Of a stretch of 41,414 nucleotides of DNA, positions 35,416 through 41,414 are shown piece by piece. The stretch is from contig NZ_GL629647.1 in the NCBI RefSeq assembly GCF_000185845.1, positions 2,086,861 through 2,128,274 on the forward strand. Reading direction: 5' to 3'. A program made the position numbers and the translations under genes. Source of the DNA: Segatella salivae DSM 15606 (lineage in GTDB: Bacteria > Bacteroidota > Bacteroidia > Bacteroidales > Bacteroidaceae). The notes below the pieces were generated by a model. The model ran no database searches and had not been told where the DNA came from. It saw only the letters and a list, made by a program, of their open reading frames with translations. Positions within the stretch are counted from its first letter, which is position 1. Each line of letters begins with the position of its first letter.

Positions 35416-36258
35416 TTACTTCCCATCGTATGGGCCATTGTGCTCTAATTTCGATGTACACATGGCAGCAGCAAACTTACCTGAGGCTTCAATGTCAGCC
35501 CCAAGACTGCGCATGTAGAGGTATCCTGCCGAGTAAGTATCGCCACATCCCGTGGCATCCACTACTTGTCGCGGCTCATAGGCAGGGATTTCATAAAACT
35601 GTTTGTCTGCATAAATAAGACTGCCGAAGCTCCCTAACGTGATGACTACTTCCCGAACGCCATACGATGCCATTTGAAGAGCAACCGTGCGTGGGTCTTT
35701 TGAGTTTGTAATCATCTCCATTTCGTGCTCATTAAGCTTTAGAATGTCTGTATAAGCAAGTATCTCTTCCATGTCATTCCATTTGACAGCATAAACTTTT
35801 TCACCTCTAACCTCACGAAGATATCCCTGTACATCAATCGAAATACGCCCCTTCTCGGCTAACGCTTTGACTACCTCTACTGGAAAATCATCGGCTAACA
35901 AGCTGCCCAAATGAAACACTTTAGCCTCTAAAGGGAGTACTTCTTCTATGGTAAAAGGGTCGGCTTTAGCCAACACTCGCTGTGTTCTTTGATTGCTATC
36001 TATACCATATCGGTTCTCAAAATATACACTCTTTGCACTGTCATAACAAACGACATCAATGCCCGCTTGACGCATACGATCTACTTCTTCGTATGATTCA
36101 GGTCCAACTTTCGTTACCAATTGAAACGCTATATCATGGGGAAGATTGTTAATACCATAGGCCATATAGAACGCCGTTCCACCCGACATAGAGACCGATT
36201 GGCTTGGAGTGATAATCTTATCTCGGGTGATATGCCCGATACAGCATATATCTTTCAT
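35416..36258 (-). CDS. PfkB/ribokinase-family carbohydrate or nucleoside kinase
   Basis: The protein has 280 aa. The N-terminal PfkB region shows MSGGTAFYMAYGINNLP (a Gly-rich substrate-binding segment). The C-terminal signature is QVVDATGCGDTYSAGYLYM with catalytic base D240; the anion hole here reads GCGD rather than the common GAGD. The middle part (VFHLGSLLADDFP, ISIDVQGYLR, LKLNEHEM, VVITLGSFGSLIY) is typical of ribokinase folds. The substrate, a sugar or nucleoside, cannot be deduced. The gene ends one base from the convergent uraA gene, and no terminator separates them, so their transcripts probably overlap at the 3' ends. Confidence 0.9.
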   Translation of the reverse strand: MKDICCIGHITRDKIITPSQSVSMSGGTAFYMAYGINNLPHDIAFQLVTKVGPESYEEVDRMRQAGIDVVCYDSAKSVYFENRYGIDSNQRTQRVLAKADPFTIEEVLPLEAKVFHLGSLLADDFPVEVVKALAEKGRISIDVQGYLREVRGEKVYAVKWNDMEEILAYTDILKLNEHEMEMITNSKDPRTVALQMASYGVREVVITLGSFGSLIYADKQFYEIPAYEPRQVVDATGCGDTYSAGYLYMRSLGADIEASGKFAAAMCTSKLEHNGPYDGK

Positions 36259-36285
36259 TCGCAGTTACTTTTACTTTAAGCATCA

Positions 36286-36293
36286 CAAAGGTA
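36286..36293 (-). promoter_or_regulatory. Probable -7 box of the PfkB kinase gene
   Basis: On the minus strand TACCTTTG lies 27 nt before the start codon. TTTT, matching three of four -33 positions, is found 19 nt further upstream. Confidence 0.55.
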
Positions 36294-36399
36294 CAAAAAA
36301 ACTCATAAAAAGAAAACTTTTGTTTCGTTTTTAGTGTTCTGTGAGGTTCCCACTACTAGTGTTTAAGAGAATGTTTCATGATGGTGGGGGAGATGAAGG

Positions 36400-36565
36400 G
36401 AGGTAAACAAAGCCTCACTCCCAGCCCTTTGCTTTCCTCGTTTCGCAGGCTTCACGAACAGCGACCTATGGTTCCCCGAAGAGGGAGGGGAGTAGTTAGT
36501 TGTGGAAATGGAGGGAGTTGTTTTGGGGTTAATTAGGGGTAGCGATGGTGTTAAGAATTAAAGGT
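36400..36565. repeat. Family C element, long form, inverted copy (C3)
   Basis: The reverse complement closely follows the element at 28894-29060, including the roughly 45-nt insert (AAGCCTGCGAAACGAGG and AACCATAGGTCGC on the minus strand), the C-rich arm, ACTCCCTCCATTTCC and a decayed CACCATCGCTACC. It lies at the right edge of the block that contains the dap, TonB, uraA and pfkB genes, facing the left copy. Confidence 0.85.
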
Positions 36566-36655
36566 AAAATGATTTGGGGCATTTCATCGCATAATTTGCC
36601 GTGTTTTATCGCATGAAATGACGTAGATTGTCGCGTAAAATGACGCAAATTATAT
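36548..36655. repeat. Family B repeat (B5)
   Basis: It begins AAGGTAAAATGATTTGGGGC and contains TCGCATGAAATGACG with flanking TTTTATCGCA and GCGTAAAATGACGC segments. It is the mirror of the element at 28670-28770 and joins C3 on its left and the A3 array on its right. Confidence 0.75.
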
Positions 36656-36667
36656 TATGCTTTTTAT

Positions 36668-36990
36668 TATTCAACGCCATAGGTGTTACGCTTTCTAAGC
36701 GTAATCCACCATGAATCCTCTCACTATACCCACGCCTTCTCAAAGAAAACTCAACACTTACAGCGTTGAATCTCCCTGCGAATGCTCACCCGGGGTAGGC
36801 TCGTTCCTCGCCAACCCCGGGCTATCAAAGGAACAACTCGTACCGAGTTGCGTGGTGAGAATATTCATGGTGGCAGATTTGTTCATTGGAATACCGGCAT
36901 AACACCTACGGCGTTGCATTATTGCCACATTTACCATGATAGTTGTATCCATTGGAATATTGGCACAACGCTTATAACGTTGCATGGTTG
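36668..36990. repeat. Family A palindromic repeat array, copy 3 (A3)
   Basis: CAACGCCATAGGTGTT lies at about 36672-36687, the CCCGGGGT/ACCCCGGG stem-loop at about 36789-36822, AACTCGTACCGAGTT at about 36835-36849, and two CAACG-type modules near 36900-36916 and 36965-36982. The orientation equals that of 1-370 and is opposite to most of 28107-28520. A minus-strand reading frame at 36758-37000 is the counterpart of the one in A2 and is repeat-derived. Confidence 0.85.
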
Positions 36991-37015
36991 CAATATTCAA
37001 ATGATGAGGTGTTTT

Positions 37016-38221
37016 CTACTCTTTCATGTGCAAAGCCTCCATAAAACGGCGGATGACTTCAGGCTTTCCGGTGTGTTTTCCGAGGTCTTCGGAGAGCTTA
37101 CATGTATCATTATAGTAGGGCCAACACTCTGTTATTTTTGATGCAACAAGTTTAATGACAATATTCATTGGCTCAATACCTTCGAAATCATTAGTGAAAT
37201 GAGTACCTATTCCGAATGAAGGCAGGCAATAATCTTTTGCATATTGTTGAATTTCTATTGCCGAATCAGTGTTTAACGCATTTGAAAACACAACCTGTTT
37301 TGTGCGAGAATCAATGCCAAGTGAACGATATTTCGCCACGATTTTCATTAGTTGTTCGCGGTTATTTCCAGAGTCAATGCGTAGTCCTTTGAATAGATTT
37401 GCAAAGTCTTCTGAGAAGTTTAACGAGAAGATATCCCATCCAAAAGAGTCATAAAGATATGTACCGAGGGCACCACGGAAGGTGTTTCGCCAGGCGTTCA
37501 TAGCCAAATGATTGGCCATTTGCGGTCCAAACATACCGCCAATCGCGCAAATAAACTCATGCGCCATAGTGCCAACAGGTTGTAAATCGTGGGTCATGGC
37601 GATGTAGACATTGCTTGTTCCCACGAGTCTTCCTTTCCAATCATGGCTCTGATAGGTGTCTTTCAATGCACGAACCACCGTATCTTCGGCTTCAAAAGAG
37701 GCGCGTCGACGTGTTCCAAAGTCTGAAAACACACAGCCAGCAGTCAACAATCGTTCTGCTTTTTGACACGTTTTGTTATACAACTGCACGTAATCTAACC
37801 TTGCAATCTGCCCTGTCATGATGTAGAAAAGCTCAGAGATCATCGCCAGAACCTTTACTTCTAAGAGGATGGTATCCGACCAACTGCCTTCAAATTCCAC
37901 GTGAAGATGCCCGTCAATATCTTGTGAAATGTTGACCCATTCGCGTGAAAACCTATAGCCACGGAGGTAAGTAAAGAACCAATGCGGCATGTAACTGCAT
38001 CGCCGTTTCATGAAATCTATCTCGTCATCTGTAATGATAACGCCCTCTAAGGCTTCGATTTGACGACGCAATTCGTCAGCAAACCCAGTGGGATATACCG
38101 TGTTATTGCGGTCTACAAACTGGTATTTTACTTGGGCACGAGGGTAATTATCGATGACCGAACAGCACATAGAAAGCTTATAAAGGTCATCATCTGTGAA
38201 GTGATTGATGATTTGTTTCAT
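37016..38221 (-). CDS. pncB: Nicotinate phosphoribosyltransferase
   Basis: The protein has 401 aa from the ATG at 38221 (MKQIINHFTDDDLYKLSMCC). An in-frame ATG at 38260 would add 13 residues without family character. Family signatures include FSDFGTRRRASFEAED around the active site, GTSNVYIA, and the catalytic-barrel segments GLRIDSGN and FGIGTHFTND. It makes nicotinate mononucleotide from nicotinate and PRPP, the entry to the Preiss-Handler NAD pathway. It is transcribed alone from a good promoter about 110 nt upstream, and ends next to the A3 repeat array. Confidence 0.96.
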   Translation of the reverse strand: MKQIINHFTDDDLYKLSMCCSVIDNYPRAQVKYQFVDRNNTVYPTGFADELRRQIEALEGVIITDDEIDFMKRRCSYMPHWFFTYLRGYRFSREWVNISQDIDGHLHVEFEGSWSDTILLEVKVLAMISELFYIMTGQIARLDYVQLYNKTCQKAERLLTAGCVFSDFGTRRRASFEAEDTVVRALKDTYQSHDWKGRLVGTSNVYIAMTHDLQPVGTMAHEFICAIGGMFGPQMANHLAMNAWRNTFRGALGTYLYDSFGWDIFSLNFSEDFANLFKGLRIDSGNNREQLMKIVAKYRSLGIDSRTKQVVFSNALNTDSAIEIQQYAKDYCLPSFGIGTHFTNDFEGIEPMNIVIKLVASKITECWPYYNDTCKLSEDLGKHTGKPEVIRRFMEALHMKE

Positions 38222-38332
38222 TGTCGTTTGAAAGCTCTTATGATTCCTATTGAGACACACTCGTCAGCAAAATCAATGAAATGAAAAGGCGAAACTCATC
38301 ATTCAGATGCATAAAACGTGCTGTGTCTGGTG

Positions 38333-38365
38333 CAAATATACGACATTTGAGGCAGATAAAGCAAA
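38333..38365 (-). promoter_or_regulatory. pncB promoter
   Basis: On the minus strand TTTG (38362-38365), 21 nt, then TATATTTG (38333-38340), a full consensus match. The leader of about 105 nt to the chosen start shows no riboswitch-like structure that I can recognise. Confidence 0.75.
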
Positions 38366-38454
38366 CAAAAGAAAGAATTTTGAAATAGAAATGGCTGGGC
38401 GAAGTGACGCTTTCCACGGAAAAGAATGCAGGGAAAGCACGTGCAAACAAAGTA

Positions 38455-38491
38455 GAAGAAAAAGAAAGAAAGCACCCAATAAGGATGCTTT
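38455..38491 (-). terminator. Intrinsic terminator after the second DUF1266 gene
   Basis: On the minus strand AAAGCATCC (38483-38491) pairs with GGGTGCTTT (38469-38477) around a 5-nt loop. A T-rich stretch (TCTTTCTTTTTCTTC) follows. It lies about 45 nt after the stop of the gene at 38537. Confidence 0.8.
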
Positions 38492-38536
38492 CTGAGTGAA
38501 ATAACATGTTTAACTATGGGGAATAATCTATAAAGA

Positions 38537-39451
38537 TTAAGCCTTTTTAGCGAAAGAGAAAGTCGTCCAAGGACTCTTTGGGTCGCTAACGAGCTTGTTA
38601 AATATCTTCTTTGTCTGACCCATGCTATAGCTATCAGCACCCCAAAGAGTGTAACCGATGATGTAACTCTTGCCATAGTCTTCCCAAGAAGAAAGCGATT
38701 TGTGAACTAATTCGTCAACAAAGTCAACATATTGCCACATTTCTTCCTCGCTGATATACTTCTTTTCAGCGCACATACGAGCAATAAAGACCAGACGAGT
38801 TGCCTCAAAACCAATGCCACCTATACGTGTAAAGTCGGCCTCATCTCTAACAATTCCTTCCTTAACTAAATTGCCTATAGTCTTGAAAGCGCGTTCAATC
38901 TGTTTAGAACATGCCTTAGCTTCATTCTTGTTTACAAACGTTTCGTTGAGATATTGCTCAATAGCTTTCTGCTCTTTCAACTTGAATGCCTCTGCAATAT
39001 TTGGCATATAGTTTTTTGTGCACGCTAATTTCAGATCGTCTAAAGCATCAATTGCCGAGCTATGGTCATAGATACCCCAGTCTCTTTTGAGCAGTTCTGC
39101 GCAATCATCTTTCACTAATCCCGTCTTAATAGCATTCAAATAACACTTATCATTCTCTGCATAGATGGCGCTAAGCAACATCTTTCGCTGTTGATCTTGA
39201 CTGAGATTTGAGTTTGAATCCGTTCGAAGTCCACTGCCAAACTGGCGTAAAGTGGCCTTTGCTTTAAGGAAATATTGATATAAACCAATGACAATAAGCA
39301 CGCCAACTATGATGTAAACAATCCATGTATAGCCGCTTGTTGAGCCGTCAGATGAGCCACTTGGTACTCTGATTCGAAATCTTAAAGCCATTGCTTCCTG
39401 TGCATATAGGCCTAACATCAATACTAAACTGTAGATAATTCTCTTTTTCAT
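38537..39451 (-). CDS. DUF1266-family membrane-anchored protein (paralogue 2)
   Basis: The protein has 304 aa. A signal peptide (about 1-22, cut after AMA) is followed by a short exported stretch beginning RFRIRVPSG, one membrane helix (about 43-63, WIVYIIVGVLIVIGLYQYFL) and a helical domain facing the cytoplasm. This domain carries DUF1266 marks: RDWGIYDHSSAIDALDDLKL, EATRLVFIARMC, ISEEEMWQYVDFVDELVHKSLSSWEDYGKSYIIG and LWGADS. DUF1266 proteins (such as E. coli YbeU/YbeR) have no established function. It is the paralogue of the upstream gene and follows it after 108 nt that hold a stem-loop. Topology is inferred from the hydrophobic segments only. Confidence 0.8.
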   Translation of the reverse strand: MKKRIIYSLVLMLGLYAQEAMALRFRIRVPSGSSDGSTSGYTWIVYIIVGVLIVIGLYQYFLKAKATLRQFGSGLRTDSNSNLSQDQQRKMLLSAIYAENDKCYLNAIKTGLVKDDCAELLKRDWGIYDHSSAIDALDDLKLACTKNYMPNIAEAFKLKEQKAIEQYLNETFVNKNEAKACSKQIERAFKTIGNLVKEGIVRDEADFTRIGGIGFEATRLVFIARMCAEKKYISEEEMWQYVDFVDELVHKSLSSWEDYGKSYIIGYTLWGADSYSMGQTKKIFNKLVSDPKSPWTTFSFAKKA

Positions 39452-39491
39452 ATTGCTCGTTTTTAATTTTTATAGTTTGTGTTTAGTGTCT

Positions 39492-39523
39492 CTTTATCAG
39501 CCCATTTGATTCGGCTGATAAAG
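39492..39523. terminator. Stem-loop between the two DUF1266 genes
   Basis: CTTTATCAGCC (39492-39502) pairs perfectly with GGCTGATAAAG (39513-39523) around a 10-nt loop. On the minus strand no T run follows, so it may be a transcript-stabilising or processing hairpin, or a partial attenuator, rather than a strong terminator. Confidence 0.6.
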
Positions 39524-39559
39524 AAACATCTTTATTTTCATCTCGTGATTAGATTCTGA

Positions 39560-40462
39560 TTATGCGAAAGGGAAAGTCTTCCAAGGACTATTTGGCTTAG
39601 TATACATGTCCTTAGCATGGCCTGCCATCACCTCGAAGTAATTTGAAGCACCACACCACAAGCAACGACCAATGATGTAACTCTTACCAAAGTCTTCCCA
39701 AGAAGTAAGCGTTCTATGTGCTATTTCGTCTGCAGCATCAACATATTTCCAAAGTTGTTCGTCGTTGATATAGTTTGCTTCGCGACACAATCTGGCTATG
39801 AACACAAGACGACCAGCGTCCCATGCATCGGGTCCAATGCGTGAAAAGTCGGCCTCATTACTAATGATGTGTTCCTTCATTAGAGGGTCCATAGACTCAA
39901 AAGCGAATTGAACTTGCTCCCAACAATTATTGATATCCTCGCTATCTTCAAAGGTATCACGGAGATATTGCTGTATTTCTTGCTTGTTTTTAAGCTTCAA
40001 AGCTTCGACAACTTGAGGGAAATAGCGACGTGTACCCGATAATTTCAAATAGTCAAGTGTTTCGATTGCCGATGCTTGGTCACTGATATTCCAACCTTGG
40101 TTGAACATCTTCTCACGCTCATCTGCTGATAATCCCGTCTTAACAACATTGTATAAAGCTGCCTTTTGTGCTGCAAATACACCACTTAACAATAGCTTTC
40201 GTTGTTGATCTTGCGTCAAATCAGTATTCTTTTCAACCTTAGCGCTGGAGGTAAAGAAGCGGAATAACTGCTTAAAGAATGACCAATACTTTATTACAAC
40301 GTAAAGGATGATACCACAAATAACGGCAGTTGAAATCCAAGATGAACTGTCTCCACCGCCTTGATTGCTGCTTGGCACCTTGACTCTAATGCGAAAAGCC
40401 TCTGCATATTGAGCCACAAAGCAGAGCATTATTACCAAGATTGTTGTCAGTTTTTTCTTCAT
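39560..40462 (-). CDS. DUF1266-family membrane-anchored protein (paralogue 1)
   Basis: The protein has 300 aa and the same layout as its downstream paralogue. It has a signal peptide (about 1-22), a short exported stretch FRIRVKVPSSNQGGG, a membrane helix (about 43-63, WISTAVICGIILYVVIKYW) and a cytoplasmic DUF1266 domain (QGWNISDQASAIETLDYLKL, WDAGRLVFIARLC, INDEQLWKYVDAADEIAHRTLTSWEDFGKSYIIG). Both share LTQDQQRKLLLS/LSQDQQRKMLLS right after the helix. It follows the M48 protease gene after 27 nt, so the two are cotranscribed. The function is unknown. Ancient duplication is more likely than recent, as identity is moderate and is highest at the C-terminal motifs. Confidence 0.8.
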   Translation of the reverse strand: MKKKLTTILVIMLCFVAQYAEAFRIRVKVPSSNQGGGDSSSWISTAVICGIILYVVIKYWSFFKQLFRFFTSSAKVEKNTDLTQDQQRKLLLSGVFAAQKAALYNVVKTGLSADEREKMFNQGWNISDQASAIETLDYLKLSGTRRYFPQVVEALKLKNKQEIQQYLRDTFEDSEDINNCWEQVQFAFESMDPLMKEHIISNEADFSRIGPDAWDAGRLVFIARLCREANYINDEQLWKYVDAADEIAHRTLTSWEDFGKSYIIGRCLWCGASNYFEVMAGHAKDMYTKPNSPWKTFPFA

Positions 40463-40489
40463 ATAGGTAATTTTATAAATTGAATGATG

Positions 40490-41338
40490 TTATTTTTTCT
40501 TTCCTTTTACGACCTTCTTTACAACAGGTTGCTCTGGCATCTTATTCTCTGGACGAGCAAAACCGTCTTTCGTTGCACGCTCACTCATTACTTTTATGCG
40601 CTTATCTAAGTCTGGATGAGACGAGAACATGCGCTTAAACTTGCTGTCTTTCTGGTAACCTGAGTCCTCTTCGAGCTTCTTAAGTTTCTCAAACGACAAA
40701 GCCATTGCCCAAGGATTCTTACCATTTTTCTTCAAGAAGTCATAGCCGTAAGCGTCTGCATTGCTTTCCTGCTTCTGCGAATATGTAGCATTCAACAACG
40801 CTTCTCCAAGCTCTCCGAACTGTGAATCGCTAAGCGTTGCGGCCTTACCTCCCGTGGAAGAGACTCCATCTTTGAATGCCGATGTGAGCAAAGCTGTACG
40901 GAAAGCATTCTTAGAATCCTTGTGAGCAACGTGTCCTATCTCGTGTCCTATGACGCCAAGTAACTCATCATCGGTCATGATGTCCATCAAAGAAGAGAAC
41001 ACACGCACGCTACCATCGGCGCAAGCAAAGGCATTTACGTCGGTGACATAATAGACTTTGAAGTTCAAAGGAATACCTTCTACGTCGTTAAGTCCTTGAG
41101 TTAATTTCTTCAAACGAATAGAATAGGGATTGTTTTCAGGGCAAACTTGATTGTGCTTATCCATCCAATCAATGTATTCTTTCACATAGTTTGCTACGTC
41201 AGCATCGGTTAAAGTTGCTGCTTTTACAGCCTTTGATGCTCCTCCAATAGCTTTTTTAAGGTTGAACTGTGCCATAGATGGCGTTGCACTTAGCATGAAG
41301 CATGCACCTAAAAGCATGCTTGACAATGTTTTGTTCAT
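40490..41338 (-). CDS. Secreted M48-family zinc metalloprotease (LoiP/YggG-like)
   Basis: The protein has 282 aa. A signal peptide (1-23, cut at SMAQ) is followed by an M48 catalytic domain: the zinc motif H132-E-I-G-H136 (IGHEIGHVAHKDS), the third ligand E191 in QKQESNADAYGYDFL, and the supporting FACADGSVRVFSSLM and SSHPDLDKRIKVM segments. It ends in a lysine-rich tail (VVKKVVKGKKK). No lipobox is seen, so it should be soluble in the periplasm, unlike the lipoprotein LoiP. It is first in an operon with two DUF1266 genes, suggesting a joint envelope function, possibly quality control; this is inference. Confidence 0.93.
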   Translation of the reverse strand: MNKTLSSMLLGACFMLSATPSMAQFNLKKAIGGASKAVKAATLTDADVANYVKEYIDWMDKHNQVCPENNPYSIRLKKLTQGLNDVEGIPLNFKVYYVTDVNAFACADGSVRVFSSLMDIMTDDELLGVIGHEIGHVAHKDSKNAFRTALLTSAFKDGVSSTGGKAATLSDSQFGELGEALLNATYSQKQESNADAYGYDFLKKNGKNPWAMALSFEKLKKLEEDSGYQKDSKFKRMFSSHPDLDKRIKVMSERATKDGFARPENKMPEQPVVKKVVKGKKK

Positions 41339-41374
41339 AAAATTTTATTTGTCTTAAAAGTGTAAATTATGCCA

Positions 41375-41382
41375 CAAAGGTA
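41375..41382 (-). promoter_or_regulatory. Probable -7 box upstream of the M48 operon
   Basis: On the minus strand TACCTTTG lies 36 nt before the M48 start codon. No good TTTG is found 19-21 nt further upstream, so this is a partial match. Confidence 0.5.
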
Positions 41383-41414
41383 TACAAAAAATAACATAAT
41401 CTGCATTCTCTTGC

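Overview
The window looks like chromosomal DNA of a Prevotella-type Bacteroidota. The signs are: two tandem SusC/SusD pairs, a FecR-type regulator with a DUF4974 tail, an STN-domain SusC, Bacteroidota promoters (TTTG, 19-21 nt, TAnnTTTG), lipoprotein signals followed by acidic residues, a probable type IX secretion tail on a glycosidase, and the DapL variant of lysine/DAP synthesis. No tRNA, rRNA, CRISPR array, insertion sequence or prophage gene was recognised.

Layout. (1) 1-867: repeat arrays and AT-rich DNA with no gene. (2) 868-20888: a polysaccharide utilisation locus (PUL). It runs FecR anti-sigma, STN-SusC, SusD, a short SusC, SusD and a SusE/F-like lipoprotein in one tight operon, then a GH16 endo-hydrolase with its own promoter, then GH2 and GH3 exo-acting glycosidases. 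The expected flow is surface capture and endo-cleavage by SusD, SusE-like protein and GH16, import by SusC, and periplasmic trimming by GH2/GH3. The GH16 has the beta-bulge ExDxxE site, so a beta-1,3-glucan, mixed-linkage glucan or galactan is most plausible; the exact glycan cannot be read from sequence. (3) 21158-27085: a six-gene envelope operon behind a tandemly duplicated 81-bp promoter. It encodes an EptA-like phosphoethanolamine transferase, two acyltransferase-3 proteins, a UbiA-family protein resembling decaprenyl-phosphate phosphoribosyltransferase, a HAD phosphatase and a GtrA protein. The first four genes are joined by ATGA overlaps. (4) 27195-28073: an AraC regulator.

(5) 28100-36990: dapF-dapL, a TonB receptor, a uracil permease and a PfkB kinase lie between two mirror-image repeat clusters (order A-B-C on the left, C-B-A on the right). 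(6) 37016-41338, minus strand: pncB, two paralogous membrane-anchored DUF1266 proteins, and a secreted M48 metalloprotease.

The most notable points are the duplicated promoter driving the envelope operon, the possible lipid-linked pentose pathway in it, the repeat families (A, palindromic arrays; B, ~100-nt hairpins with a conserved core; C, C-rich elements) that flank a gene block as an inverted pair, the FecR/STN-SusC pair without an adjacent sigma factor, and the M48-DUF1266-DUF1266 operon. Functions are assigned from motifs read by eye; no database search was run.
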